Assembly (NCBI RefSeq): GCF_002127325.2
Contig: NC_035441.2
Coordinates: forward strand, 47,310,663-47,374,662
Length of the DNA stretch: 64,000 bases
Reading direction: 5' to 3'
Source: Helianthus annuus
Taxonomy: Eukaryota > Streptophyta > Magnoliopsida > Asterales > Asteraceae
Both the position numbers and the translations under genes were made by a program. Numbering within the stretch: the stretch's first letter is position 1; each line of letters opens with the position of its first letter. The notes below the pieces were generated by a model. It was not told where the DNA came from. It did not search any database and was given only the letters and a program-made list of their open reading frames with translations. Below, piece by piece: positions 8,758-19,215 of the stretch.

Positions 8758-10317
8758 ATAGCTTCATAAAATAACTTTGTCTTTAGTCTTCTTGCAATCT
8801 TCATGTAGTCTTGCACTGTCTTTGGTCTTTGGATAGCTTCAGCTTCAGTAGCTTTTGTCAGCAACAGACTCCCCCTAAGCTGATGCATCCAATCACCAAA
8901 TCTTCAACACGTTAGCAATTGAGTAAAATCCAGTTCAGCATTTGCACAACAATCTTCAAACTCTTCAATCTTGTCTGCAATGTAGAAAGGAGGTTCTACC
9001 ATGCATCCAATCAAACTCTCATCTTCACACTTCACAGCAACAAACTGCTTCAATCTGTATACTATAAAACAAACATCTCGAGAAACCATAAGAATTTTTC
9101 AACACAATTAAATAAATTATTATTATTCAAGAGATAGTTAAACTGTATCACAGATCAAGCATTTTCAACTTATCACCAACACGCAAAACTTTTATCTAAC
9201 ACATAAGAACCTGTATGAATTAAAAATTTTGAACTCACTTTCTAACACCGTCTCCCCCTATCAGTAACAATTCCTCCAAGAATAACAGTTTTCCGTACGT
9301 TAAGAATTTTCAACAGAAAAAGACACTATTTTTGGATTTTTGTATTTTCTGAAAGCAAGTAAATAACAAAACAATAAACACTCTATTTTTGTGAGAATCA
9401 CCAGTAAGAAGATCATATCGGCACAATCAAACTATTTCACACCATTAGATAATTCTTATATAATTTTTCGTGAAAAGCAGTCCAAGACGATTACCAGTAT
9501 GTTTGTCCTCTTAAACAAAATGCATGAACATTTCAAGTACCATTACCATTACCATATGATACGTTAAGGTAATTTTATTACTGATATACTAGTGTGTCCC
9601 ACTACAGGATATACCCCTGTGATCAAGGTATGCACAAAAATTCATCATAGTAGGTGAGTATACTGAATTCATCCGTTTTGTTTTTCAACGTTTAGATAAT
9701 TGGTGATCAGGTCAGTACTTCCGTACAACAAAGAGACCAAAATATCTAACGAGGGCTAAGACAAATACCATTTTTGGTACGATTTATGCATTTTGCATAT
9801 TTGAATGACTCTCTAGGAGAGCTTCTTCATTTATGGGATTTGGCATTTTTTGCTCTTTTAAGATATCCTGGTTGTGCCTAGATCAGCATGTATCTGGATG
9901 CAACAGAAGGACAACCCTGATATCCCCAGATGAAATAACAGTATAAAGACCCAAAACCTCAGATTTTGGCAATCTATCAACGCAAGATTTAAGGTCATTA
10001 AACCATACACCACTGATGCGTTCCACACTCATATTCAGTTTTTTTAGTTTATATCACATTGGTAAGTTGATTATTTCATGCTTTTTGCCTACTGGTACAT
10101 CGTATAATGAAGCTGCTATCACACTTAAGCAATTTAGTTTCAGTTTGAGTGTGACAGTCTAACTTGCTGATGTACTATCATTTCTTCTTTTTCACACAGT
10201 GACAACTCATTTTTAATTTTTCTAATCTTTTTTATGTTTTTGATTTTTTTAATGTTTTTGTATTTTTGATTTTTAAGAAAACAGTGAACTATTTCCAAAA
10301 TTCTTATGAAAAACAAG
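8758..10317 (-). other. Element D 3' untranslated region
   Basis: 1.56 kb between the RNase H stop and the PPT, matching 30104-31640 of E. It is AT-rich, with an A-rich low-complexity stretch next to RH (10200-10280) and two PPT-like AGGGGGAG tracts. No ORF conserved with E is visible, so I find no env-like gene here. Confidence 0.7.
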
Positions 10318-10587
10318 TTATTCAAGCTTCCTCATCCTGTTGAGTTCGACTAAATGTTCAAAGCGAGCCCTGTCAAATGCTTTAGTATAAAGATCGGCCA
10401 GGTTATCTTGTGTGTCGACTCGATGTAATTCAATTAGTCTCTTTTCATCACAATCCCGTATAAAATGATGACGAATGTCAATGTGTTTTGTGCGACTGTG
10501 TTTCACGGGATTATTAGTTATAGAAATTGTGGCATTATTGTCTATCATAATAGGAGTACGGGTGAAATCCAAACCGTAATCGCGCAT
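10318..10587 (-). CDS. pol: Element D RNase H, C-terminal half
   Basis: 89 residues ending the polyprotein. It contains DNNATISITNNPVKHSRTKHIDIRHHF, shown in part here as DNNATISITNN and SRTKHIDIRHHF, the standard Copia RNase H C-terminal block with its catalytic Asp and His, then LADLYTKAFDRARFEHLV. It is separated from 10588-10815 by a CAG to TAG stop in the same frame. Confidence 0.85.
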   Translation of the reverse strand: MRDYGLDFTRTPIMIDNNATISITNNPVKHSRTKHIDIRHHFIRDCDEKRLIELHRVDTQDNLADLYTKAFDRARFEHLVELNRMRKLE

Positions 10588-10815
10588 CTACTGTTGTATC
10601 CAGAGAACCTGAGAGCAGCAGCTACCCGCAGCAATATAATCAGCTTCACACGTAGAGGTAGACACACAAGATTGCTTCTTGCATTGCCAAGACACAATCC
10701 TGCCTCCTAAGAACTGACAACCACCTGTTGTAGACTTTCTGTTTGACTTGCATCCTCCAAAGTCTGAATCAGTGTAAGCAACGAAATTCAGATCACTATC
10801 AGCTGGATACCACAA
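10588..10815 (-). CDS. pol: Element D RNase H, N-terminal half
   Basis: 75 residues with VAYTDSDFGGCKSNRKSTTGG and SCVSTSTCEADYIAAGS, given here as motifs: the first Asp and the Glu of the RNase H active site are present. STCEADY replaces the usual STYEAEY. It starts out of frame with RT because of a 1-bp loss near 10828. It degrades the RNA of the RNA:DNA hybrid. Confidence 0.85.
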   Translation of the reverse strand: MWYPADSDLNFVAYTDSDFGGCKSNRKSTTGGCQFLGGRIVSWQCKKQSCVSTSTCEADYIAAGSCCSQVLWIQQ

Positions 10816-11267
10816 CCCAAGTTTAGGTTTCCTTTCAAGTAATGAAGAATACGCTTCACTGCTTTCATGTGTGACTCTTTTGGATTAGCCTGATATCTGG
10901 CACACAAGCATACGGCAAACATGATGTCAGGTCTTGAAGCAGTCAAGTACATTAGAGAACCAATCATTGCCCTGTATTGAGTTGGATCAACGTCTTTCGT
11001 ACTTTCATGATCTGGGCCAAGATTGTGATTTTCACATATGGGTGTGTTGAAAGTAGAGCAATCATTCATTTTGAACCGACGCAAAATGTCATACGCATAC
11101 TTTGTTTGATGAATAAACATCCCATCCTCCTTCTGTTCAACTTGTAATCCCAGAAAGTAAGACAACTCACCCATAGCACTCATTTCGAACTTGCTCTTCA
11201 TCACCTTCTCGAACTCTTTACACATGTTTTCATCAGATGACCCAAAGATGATGTCATCCACGTACAC
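10788..11267 (-). CDS. pol: Element D reverse transcriptase, palm and connection
   Basis: Starts at MYVDDIIFGSS, the intact YVDD catalytic box, and runs through MSAMGELSYFLGLQV, QTKYAYDIL and MIGSLMYLTASRPDIMFAV, all normal Copia RT blocks. It is separated from the upstream half by a 1-bp deletion just before YVDD, and from RH by another near 10828. Confidence 0.9.
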   Translation of the reverse strand: MYVDDIIFGSSDENMCKEFEKVMKSKFEMSAMGELSYFLGLQVEQKEDGMFIHQTKYAYDILRRFKMNDCSTFNTPICENHNLGPDHESTKDVDPTQYRAMIGSLMYLTASRPDIMFAVCLCARYQANPKESHMKAVKRILHYLKGNLNLGCGIQLIVI

Positions 11268-11771
11268 CTATACCAGCAGAAATCTTCCTTCTTTCTCTTG
11301 ATGAAAAGTGTGCTGTCAATCTGACCTCTTTCAAAACCATTCTTGATCAGATGTGTAGACAGTGTCTCGTACCACGCCCTGGGAGCTTGATGTAATCCAT
11401 ACAAAGCCATATCAAGTTTGTACACCCGATCTGGATAATCTGGATCAATGAACCCATCTGGTTGTGAGACATACACCACTTCTTGGACATTCCCGTAAAG
11501 AAATGCACTCTTCACATCTAGTTGGTAAACTTTGAAGGCCTTGAATGTTGCGAAAGCTAGAAACAAACGAATTGCTTCCAACCTTGCCACTGGTGCAAAC
11601 ACTTCATTGTAATAAATTCCTTTTTGCTGATTGAAACCTTTGACCACCAATCGAGCCTTGTTTCGCGTCACTATTCCTCTTTCATCCTTCTTGCACCTAA
11701 ATACCCATTTAGTTCCAATCTCTCTTTCACCTTTAGGAAGGTCAACTAACTCCCAAACCTTCAATTTTGCA
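11201..11771 (-). CDS. pol: Element D reverse transcriptase, fingers
   Basis: Contains [51 protein letters not shown] and YGLHQAPRAWYE: the N-terminal Copia RT blocks including the first catalytic Asp (LDVKSAF). A 1-bp loss near 11773 separates it from the IN-RT linker; the last 15 residues or so are out of frame. Confidence 0.9.
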
Positions 11772-11847
11772 AACTGGGCAATTCCTCTTGCATAGCTTCA
11801 ACCCATGAGTTGTCTTTAAGAGCCATATGAATGTTCTTCGGCTCCTC

Positions 11848-13164
11848 TTAGGAAATAAAGCAACTATATAAGAACTCGTTCATAATCCCAGTCTTCTCAA
11901 TCGAAACAAATAAACAAGAATTCGCTGCTATGCTTCGCCTCATCTGAGCACCTGCAGTAGGATCTCCAAGTATCATGTCAACTGGATGATCTCTATTTGC
12001 TCGTGTAGTAGCAACAGCATCGACTTCTAGATTGTCTCCCGGGTTTGATCCAACCTCCCCCTGAATGTTCTGATCCACAAATGGATTAATGAAATCCTCC
12101 CCCTGATTGGGTTCAGGTTCACTATCGCTTGAATCAGTATCAGCAACACCTTGGGAAGTTTCCGCAGCATCTGTCATATCAACATTCGATCTAGGCATGA
12201 ACTCGCCTTCATCGTCTTCGTTTATCACTGTTTGAATCAGCTGAGAATCATCTGCATTGGAAAACTCAGGAATATTAAATGATTTAGAAACACTTTCATA
12301 ATCATATAATATAGCAGGTCCATTCGTTGATTGTTGAGGTTTGTAGGAAGTAATTTCCACATTAAACACAACCTCAATTTTACCAGTTTTTAGATTAAAA
12401 ACCCTTTTATTCGGTGCGCCAGGTACATAACCTAGAAAGTAGCCTTCGTCAGCCACCTCACCAAATTTTTGTTTATCTTTATTACGCACAATGGTGCAGG
12501 GTAATCCAAAAGGTTCAAAGCCTTCTAAGTTTGGTTTCTTGTTAAACATCAAATCATGACAAGTTTTGTTAAAACGTTTAACAGTTAAAACTTTGTTTAG
12601 GACGTAGCAAGCTATATTCACAGCTTCTCCCCAGAAAATAACTGGTAGCTTTGAATCTGAAAGCATCGTCCTAGCGGCTTCAATCAACGTCTTGTTTTTC
12701 CTCTCAGTGACTCCATTCTGTTGAGGCATATAAGGAGCAGAATATTGATGTTCAATTCCCTTGTGAAGACAATAGAGATCCAGAATACGATTCTTGAACT
12801 TCGTGCCATTATCACTCCTTATCCTCTTGATCTTTTCATCATGGACGTTTTCTAATTTTGTAAAAAGATCTATCAACATCTCTGCTATCTCATCTTTTGT
12901 ACCTAAAAAGAAAACCCATGAATAACGTGAGTAATCATCAGTGACAACTAAACAATAGTACTTTCCACCTTTGCTCCTCACGTTCACTGGACCGAATAAA
13001 TCCATGTGAAGTAATTCATAAGGGGCATCTATGGAATTTACTGTTTTAGACTTATGAGGTTTCTTGTGTTGTTTTCCCTTTTGACATGGAAGACATTTAT
13101 CTTCCACGTGAAACCTCTCCATTGGAACCCCTTTCACTAGTTCATTTTTAACAAGGTAATTCAT
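11848..13164 (-). CDS. pol: Element D integrase and linker
   Basis: 438 residues. The zinc module ends in DKCLPCQKGKQ. The DDE core shows LLHMDLFGPVN, IRSDNGTKF and QNGVTERKNKT, so the D-D-E residues are all present. The C-terminal part carries the GYFLGYVPG block and then an acidic linker (NIPEFSNADD to EDDEGEFMP). It inserts element cDNA into chromosomes. It is bounded by same-frame stops: one R codon turned TGA upstream, and CAA to TAA at 11848 downstream. Confidence 0.9.
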   Translation of the reverse strand: MNYLVKNELVKGVPMERFHVEDKCLPCQKGKQHKKPHKSKTVNSIDAPYELLHMDLFGPVNVRSKGGKYYCLVVTDDYSRYSWVFFLGTKDEIAEMLIDLFTKLENVHDEKIKRIRSDNGTKFKNRILDLYCLHKGIEHQYSAPYMPQQNGVTERKNKTLIEAARTMLSDSKLPVIFWGEAVNIACYVLNKVLTVKRFNKTCHDLMFNKKPNLEGFEPFGLPCTIVRNKDKQKFGEVADEGYFLGYVPGAPNKRVFNLKTGKIEVVFNVEITSYKPQQSTNGPAILYDYESVSKSFNIPEFSNADDSQLIQTVINEDDEGEFMPRSNVDMTDAAETSQGVADTDSSDSEPEPNQGEDFINPFVDQNIQGEVGSNPGDNLEVDAVATTRANRDHPVDMILGDPTAGAQMRRSIAANSCLFVSIEKTGIMNEFLYSCFIS

Positions 13165-13167
13165 TTT

Positions 13168-13659
13168 TCAATAGTGAATATGGGCCATGCGTCTGTGCCA
13201 CAACATCGATTCAGCTTCAGATGCTTTTGATAGTAAACACGCCATCACCGCAGTTGGATCCTTAGCACCCATGTCCATGACATAAGTGTCATTTCTCCTT
13301 GGCGCTCGCATCACTATCCAATCATTCGGAATCTCCAAACCTGGTTTCAACACTAATGCTTCATTCTTGGTAAAGTGGACCGAGTGACCCTTGTCGCATA
13401 CTTGTGACACGCTCATCAGATTGTGTTTAAGCTGCTCAACATAGTTCACTTTGTCTAGTGTGATCTTCCCATTTGTCACCTTTCCTCGTCCTGTAATTCT
13501 ACCACCTTTAGCACCCGCAAAATTCACATGTCCACCATCCTAATCTTCAAACTCAGTCAACAATCTCGCATCCCCCGTCATGTGCCTGGAGCAGCCACTA
13601 TCAACATACCACAAGTTAATAATCCTCCTTAGCAGCTCCTGCACACACCAACCAAGAAA
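13168..13659 (-). pseudogene. pol: Element D protease and GAG-pre-integrase
   Basis: Directly follows the gag UAA in the same frame. The aspartic protease active site reads YVDSGCSRHMTG at about 13571-13615, with D-S-G intact. A TAG stop at about 13541 splits it; the open part from 13527 continues with the GAG-pre-integrase block, ending ESMLWHRRMAHIHY at another stop. Protease would cut the Gag-Pol polyprotein. Confidence 0.85.
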
Positions 13660-14409
13660 TTAGTTAGATTGGGGGACCCAAGCCTTAATGGTCTTGGGTC
13701 GTCCAAATTCACCAACCACTGGAACATCCATCCAATATCCATTACTCCTAACAGGAGTCTTGGATCTCAGACCTGTTGATGGAATTTGATTTTGATTTCC
13801 ACTAGGTCTTTGGTCCTGAGGGTTCCTATATGTGTTTGGACTATGTGACCTTGGAAAATTTTGATTCCAAGAAGCTTTATTGTTATAATTTCTAAAGCCA
13901 TTGTTATAAAAAGTTTGACCACCGTTATTTTGGTATCGATTTTGATAATGACCTTTGAAATTGTTAGAATTATAATTGTTCATTCTTGGAGAACTGCTTC
14001 TAGGTCTCTCATGTCTGCCTGGTGGAGATCTAGGCTGAAATCTTGGTTGATTTCTTTGAAAACGAGGAACTTGTGGAGTTCCTTTTTCAGCCTTATCTAC
14101 ACCAACAGCAACATTCTCTGGTTGCTTAGGAGCAGATTTCTTTGGAGAGTTGGACTTTTTCTCCTTTTTATCACCCCTCTTCTCTGGTGACTTCTCTCTC
14201 TTTTTCTCACTCACTTGTGCTTCATTCTTTTTGTTAGGACAACAGCTAGCTACATGTCCTTTGGTGTGACATTTGAAGCACGATCTCTTTTTCGAAGACT
14301 TCTTGTCGGAAGCCTTTGAACTAGATTCAGGTTTTGATGATGATGCCTTAGAAGGATTTGGTTCAGTTTGCTTAGTTTCAGAATTTTCTATGTTCTTATT
14401 TTTTTGCAA
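13660..14409 (-). CDS. gag: Element D gag, C-terminal part with second zinc knuckle
   Basis: 249 residues. The second knuckle, C-FK-C-HTKG-H-VASC-C, is complete. It is followed by Lys/Pro-rich and Asn/Arg-rich RNA-binding sequence and ends WVPQSN at the UAA of 13660-13662. That stop is shared with E and the pol frame opens right after it. An A-run slip near 14400 separates it from the upstream piece. Confidence 0.85.
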   Translation of the reverse strand: MQKNKNIENSETKQTEPNPSKASSSKPESSSKASDKKSSKKRSCFKCHTKGHVASCCPNKKNEAQVSEKKREKSPEKRGDKKEKKSNSPKKSAPKQPENVAVGVDKAEKGTPQVPRFQRNQPRFQPRSPPGRHERPRSSSPRMNNYNSNNFKGHYQNRYQNNGGQTFYNNGFRNYNNKASWNQNFPRSHSPNTYRNPQDQRPSGNQNQIPSTGLRSKTPVRSNGYWMDVPVVGEFGRPKTIKAWVPQSN

Positions 14410-14875
14410 ACTCTACATTTGATTCTTTTTCAATAACAGCTGTTTCATTTTTCATGTCACTTCCTTGAACAAAATTAATCTTTTTAACAAAAGTTGAATT
14501 GTTATTCTTAGGATGTGAAGTTTTCTTTTTCAAAACAGGTTTGCTGTTATTATCCTTCTTAGCATCATCACTCTCAGACTCATCACCTTGTCTTGATGTG
14601 GAACTACTTGGTTCTGTTGACATAAACTTTGTTAGCTCATCTTCATCAGGTAGGAATGAATAATCATGACTAAGAGGAGGTGGGACTTCATTAAAACCCT
14701 TGAATCCCAAACTAGTCTTATCATTACTCTTCTTTAACCCACCCATCATGTGTTTCATAACAAAAGTAGAGTCCCTAAATTGACCTAATTTCTTTTCAAG
14801 TTCAACAATTTTGAGTTGTGCATCTGACAACTCTTTGAATTTTTCAGAAACCTCTTTTGTTTTCTCTGCCATCAT
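14396..14875 (-). CDS. gag: Element D gag, coiled coil and acidic spacer
   Basis: Residues 1-50 are a coiled coil (KEVSEKFKELSDAQLKIVELEKK) shown here in part as SDAQLKIVELEKK; then MKHMMGG, PPPLSHDYSFLPDE and a Ser/Lys-rich spacer. It matches E residue for residue over most of its length. It is in the same frame as 14945-15433 and separated from it by a single TAA. Confidence 0.8.
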   Translation of the reverse strand: MMAEKTKEVSEKFKELSDAQLKIVELEKKLGQFRDSTFVMKHMMGGLKKSNDKTSLGFKGFNEVPPPLSHDYSFLPDEDELTKFMSTEPSSSTSRQGDESESDDAKKDNNSKPVLKKKTSHPKNNNSTFVKKINFVQGSDMKNETAVIEKESNVEFAKK

Positions 14876-14944
14876 GTCATGAGCTAAGTCTATGACTTGA
14901 AGTTTTTCGTTTATTTTGCATGTTAAAGCGTCAATTTCACTTTC

Positions 14945-15502
14945 TTACCCTTTTATCTTCTTCAAGTATGAAGATTCGTTTCTTTTAGCAAAAAAGTTTG
15001 ATTCTTTAATGTTAGACATCTCACTTACAAAACTTTGGTTTTGTGTGGACAACCTGTCAACCTCACCCTGTAGTTCACGACATTTTAAACACACCGAATT
15101 AGACTTTACCTCTCTTGTTTGTTTGTCTAGGTTGGCCATTAGAGCCGTAAGCTGAGCTTCCATTCTTTTATACTTAGCATCCTTTTCTTCAGCTTCCCTT
15201 TCATGGTCAGACTTTTGCTTTTCCTCTTCAGCAACTGTTGTCTGATCAACCTTCTCTTCTTCAGCTTTACTCTCTATCTCAGCCTCCGCATCCACTTTCA
15301 CTTCAGCATCTCCCAAAGTAGCTTTATCATCATCAACAGGCACTATCTCTGCCATGAATGCCTGAGTGGCATTCTCATTATCTTCTAGATGAATACTCCA
15401 ATCATAGGAACCTTCTCGTGCTGTAGAGATCAAAGCCTTTGAGCTAGAGTTGTTTGATGCATTCCGGTTGTTTAAACTCTGACTCGAATTCTCTTGCTTT
15501 TG
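14945..15502 (-). CDS. gag: Element D gag, middle acidic and CREL region
   Basis: Starts after the chimeric insert. It reads ALISTAREGSYDWSIHLED, then a long Glu/Lys acidic segment, then VCLKCRELQGEVDRLSTQN, a coiled coil with a CXXC pair. The same order appears in E at 24985-25480. The opening Asn-rich run joins directly to the insert border near 15503. Confidence 0.8.
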   Translation of the reverse strand, partial: QKQENSSQSLNNRNASNNSSSKALISTAREGSYDWSIHLEDNENATQAFMAEIVPVDDDKATLGDAEVKVDAEAEIESKAEEEKVDQTTVAEEEKQKSDHEREAEEKDAKYKRMEAQLTALMANLDKQTREVKSNSVCLKCRELQGEVDRLSTQNQSFVSEMSNIKESNFFAKRNESSYLKKIKG

Positions 15503-15975
15503 TTTTTGATTTTTTTAATGTTTTTGTATTTTTTATTTTTAAGAAAAGCAGTAAACTATTTACAAAATTCTTATGAAAAACCAGTTATTCAGGATTCCTC
15601 GTTCCGTTGAGTTCGACTAAATGTTCAAAGCGATCCCTGTCAAATGCTTTAGTATAAAGATCTGCCAGGTAATCTTGTGTGTCGACTCGATGAAGTTCAA
15701 TTTGTCTATTTTCAGCACTTTGAACTTCATTTTAAATCAATTAATCAAGAGTGCGGAATCCTCTTGATTTATGGATCTTTCACAGAATTGTCAATCTAAT
15801 CAAGAGTACGGAATCCTCTTGATCAGAATATAGCAGAAAACGTGTAGGAACAGCAATTCACAATCAAACCGGGTTTCTATTGATTATCAAACTCGCGTAT
15901 TACAATCAATCAAAACCCTAATTCGTCTAAGCTATAGCCCTTACGAAATTCCTCTGACAAAACTGTTTTTGACAT
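15503..15975 (-). repeat. Chimeric insert in element D gag: LTR piece joined to RNase H tail
   Basis: About 470 bp absent from E. In element sense it starts with LTR sequence from just downstream of the TATA box (15975 to about 15740), including two copies of the ATCAAGAG...CTCTTGAT inverted repeat. It then passes into the last 40 or so codons of RNase H (about 15725-15590) and the first part of the 3' UTR. Both borders share AAAAC-type microhomology with the gag target. The borders are accurate to about 8 bp. Confidence 0.8.
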
Positions 15976-17180
15976 TCCCCAGCGAAATGCCCATAACTTT
16001 GACAGTTGAAGCACCTCACTTTGGTCTTGTCGAAACCAACAGACCTCCCTACAAACTTCCTTCCTGTCCTGTTCATGAACCTCTTGACTCTTCTTGAAAT
16101 CATGGCCATCTGCCATTGTAAATCCATCTCTTCAAGATCATCAGGATCAATCTGATCATAGTCTTCATCTAAAGTAGCAAGACCAAATATCTTCCCCTGA
16201 ATGTAGTTCTCATACAAAGCAACGAATGAGGCAAGTAGAGCAAGATGTTCTTCAGCAGACTTCACACTCATAGGCATCGACTTAGCACTACTACTCTGCT
16301 TAGAAGCTGGTGTTCTCTTCGCTCCTGTTGATCCTCCTGAAGCAGCTACAAAACAAACATCACCATCCTCATTCACTGTGACCTGCTCATTCTCACAAGA
16401 TAGAATCGCAGTAGCAGAGTCGCTAGAAGCATTGTGAGATGAAGAAGATGTAAGCCCATTGTAAATCGCTGGATCTTGAACCTGATCATATCCAGTGTCT
16501 TTCTTCTTCATACTGAGCTCATACGCTCTCAGCTTGCCAACTACTTCTTCAAGCTCCTTTGTCTCATAATCTGCTTCTCCCTTGATCATGAGAGTGTAGA
16601 TATCCCATTTTGTAGGTAAGGCATCGAGCAGCTTGTCATTCTTCTCTATGTCAGAATAGCAATCTATCTCATAATTTTCCAATTCTGACATCAGATGGTA
16701 GTATCGAGTGATGATGTCCTCAAGTGACTCATGTTTCATGTACTTGAAAACAGCAAACTGCTTCTTCAGTAGATCAACTTTGTTTTTCTTGACATCTGCA
16801 TTTCCCGCATATCTTTTCTCTAATGCATCCCACATATCCTTTGAATTTGTGTACTTCTTGAAAGTATTCTTGATGCTATCAGGTAAGGACATTTTGATTG
16901 CAGCCAAGGCCCTCTTTTCAGCCTCATACATCTTTTTGCCAGCCTCTTGCATGTTCACATAGGCTATTCTACGTGGTCTGCCCTCAAAGTTGTGTGTTGG
17001 GTTTGTATACCCATCTTCAATACATATCCACATGCGAGTGTCCTGATATTCAATGAAGGATTGAAAACGATCCTTCCATGTCAAATAATTTTCCACCTTC
17101 ATCATCTTAGGCGGTTTGTTGGTAGTGCCAACCTCATGCTCCATTCTCAAAAGCTCATTCAAACTAGACATGTTCGACAT
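15970..17180 (-). CDS. gag: Element D gag, N-terminal capsid region and first zinc knuckle
   Basis: About 403 real residues from the ATG at 17180. In order: KPPKMMKVENYLTWKDRF (DUF4219-like), MWDALEKRY and FKYMKHESLEDIITRYYHL (UBN2 capsid), KLRAYELSMKK, an acidic spacer, and the knuckle C-FN-C-QSYG-H-FAGE-C near the end. The open frame runs on for a few codons into the chimeric insert before stopping. Gag packages element RNA into cytoplasmic particles. It is about 90% identical to E by eye. Confidence 0.9.
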
Positions 17181-18082
17181 TTTAACGTAACAGACTGATA
17201 AAACCGTACAAAATTTCTCAAAAAACAGTGGTTACCAAATTACACCGTTAGAATTGTCTCGAAAAGACGAATCCAATGATATATAATGTCAAAAATCCAA
17301 GGAATTCGACGGTGCAGACGGTTTTGTCAAACGAGCTACGGATTAATTTTTATTTACGAAAATGTGAATTTTTTCTTACGCTTGCCAGAATATATTCCAC
17401 CCTTTTAAATTTGCTGGTATTAATTTCGTTGGGAAGCCAATTAATTTCGCTGGTCTGTTTGTTAATTTTGCTAGTCTTTTTCATTGACAAGTTCTAGTTA
17501 ATTTCGCTGAAAGGTTATGTTCGCTGGTCAAATTCGCTGCCAATTTCGCTGCTTAATGTCGTTATTACGACGACTGGTAAAGTCGCTGAAACCGTGTTAA
17601 TTTCGCTATGGACAATTACACGGTTACCAAAGTCGCCTTTGGATTTAATTTCACCGAAGATTACGCTGGTCAGTTAATTTCGTAGATCAGTCAACTTCGC
17701 CAGATTAAATCAAATCTTTTCCGAATTCAGCAGATTTTTCCAAGATTTCGTAACAATTTCCTGCAAAATCGAACAAGCAAATCAGCAAAGTTTTGACAAA
17801 AATTTGAAGAACTTAAAGAAGAACACGAAGAACAGTCTTCGAATCTTCAAGTTTCTCAGCCAAAAATTCTTGAGAATCACCCAAAGCTTTCCTGAAATCC
17901 TGCAAAACAGCAACCTAACAGTGCAGAAATCAAAAATAGCCAAATCTGATTAAACAAAAATTTCAAAAATTATATCAAACCCACAAAACTTCGAAACCCT
18001 AGTTTTCAGGTTTCACAATTTTTGAAATTTTCTTCCTGTTTCTGCCGAGCACAATTCTGAACCAAGCCTTCAAGAGCCTAAT
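17181..18082 (-). repeat. Element D leader with CAGCGAAATTAA array
   Basis: Untranslated leader. Between about 17420 and 17710 the plus strand has about fifteen TTAATTTCGCTG-like words (variants AAAGTCGCTG, AATTCGCTG, TTCACCG), so CAGCGAAATTAA in element sense. The remaining 17711-18082 is AT-rich with no motif I recognise. E's leader, in the same place, uses a different word. Confidence 0.8.
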
Positions 18083-18094
18083 GCTCTAATACCA
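18083..18094 (-). other. Element D primer binding site
   Basis: Reverse complement TGGTATTAGAGC: the tRNA-Met site with one change (C to T), two bases from the LTR. Confidence 0.85.
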
Positions 18095-18096
18095 AT

Positions 18097-18569
18097 TGTA
18101 GGTCCCCTTGAATCGTATGGATCTTTAACAGAATTGTCAATCTAATCAAGAGTGCGGAATCCTCTTGATCAGAATAAAGCAGAATTGAGTAGAAACACAG
18201 AATTCCAATTAAACGGGTTTCTATTGATTATCAATCTCACGAATTACAATCAATCAAAACCCTAACCACTCAAATTCGTCCAAGTTGTATGCTCTCATGA
18301 AAATCCTCTCTAAAACTCTGTTTTGGCTGATTAACCTAAACTTTAAAGCCTAACCTTGTTTATATAACACAAGGTTTGCTACTTGGGCTAGAGTTTCCTA
18401 CATGGGCAAAGCCCAATTCGTCCCCCCTAGACCCAAACTGGGTTTTGTTTAGCCCAAACTCTATTATTTCACTAATACAAAGCTAAACCCGCTAACTGTT
18501 TATCGTTTAACTAATTACAAGATATCCAAAGACCAAATCTAAGTTGTTGTCACAGAATATGCACCAACA
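18097..18569 (-). repeat. Element D 5' LTR
   Basis: 473 bp, TGTTGGTGCATA...CCTACA in element sense, followed by CAGTC (target duplication) and the resumption of element C. The TATA box is at 18359-18366. Confidence 0.92.
18359..18366 (-). promoter_or_regulatory. TATA box in element D 5' LTR
   Basis: TATATAAA on the minus strand, about 210 bp into the LTR. The same box is found in the 3' LTR and in both LTRs of E, which supports function as the element promoter. Confidence 0.65.
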
Positions 18570-19215
18570 CAGTCCGCAACCTTAACAGGTTCTATAGTAA
18601 ATTGGAGTTTGTCGTTGACGTGAATCTTGATTGTGGGAACAACGACTGTTCCTTGGGCCAGACTCCTCTAAAGACTAGACACGTGGAATGTGTCGCGATC
18701 ACTACTGATCCTTTTCTGGAAGTTTCAACTTGGGAGCAATGGTTCTGATCCCTACCAGGATCTTGAAAGGTCTAATATACCGGGGTCTAACTTTCCACGT
18801 TTTCCAAATCGCACCACGCCTTCTCAAGGCAAGGCTCCCTTTATAGCCATACTTCTTTCTCAAATTCCTATGATTTATGCCGCTCGTCGGCGCAATCTTT
18901 CTGTATTCCGCCGCCTGTCTTGATGTGATCACATACCTGAACGATCTTGCCTCTAATTTTCCTAAACCAACTTGGGCCACTAGATTGTCTATCTCTGGTC
19001 TCCGTTCAACACGACGGGGATCGACTTATTATGTTCCATCTAAAGCTTCACATGAAGCGGTTTAAACAGCGGTGTGATAAATACTGTTGTAGGAAAACTC
19101 CGCTAAGGGCAGGTGAGTGTTCCAACTTTTCATCAAAGTTCATCACACAAGCACGTAACATGTCCATACAGTCTGCATCGTTCAGTAGCTCAATCTATCT
19201 TCATTAATATTTAAG
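18570..19215 (-). pseudogene. pol: Element C integrase, decayed C-terminal part
   Basis: Fragments in shifting minus frames: DMLRACVM-like (the end of the DDE core), a degenerate knob region, then PRYIRPFKILVGIRTIAPKLKLPEKDQ, whose counterpart in live Gypsy elements is the RYIGPFKI...VAYRLELP block before the chromodomain. Only the 18702-18980 piece is open (92 residues). Most of the DDE core is missing. It continues at 8270 across element D. Confidence 0.7.

Larger units (their letters stand above)
8271..18569 (-). mobile_element. Element D: complete-length Ty1/Copia retrotransposon
   Basis: 10.3 kb with both LTRs (8271-8742 and 18097-18569), PBS, PPT, gag and pol in canonical Copia order PR-IN-RT-RH. 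Flanks CGGTC (8266-8270) and CAGTC (18570-18574) are a target duplication with one mismatch. The LTRs differ by about ten substitutions and one indel, near 98% identity. It is broken by several stops and 1-bp indels and carries a 470-bp chimeric insert in gag. It is a sister of E, which lies in opposite orientation 3.9 kb away. The very long coiled-coil Gag and RT wording suggest the SIRE/Maximus group (inference). Confidence 0.92.

Noticed and set aside
18690..19207. Plus-strand open frames over C's integrase remnant
   Set aside because: Antisense to the decayed integrase coding sequence.
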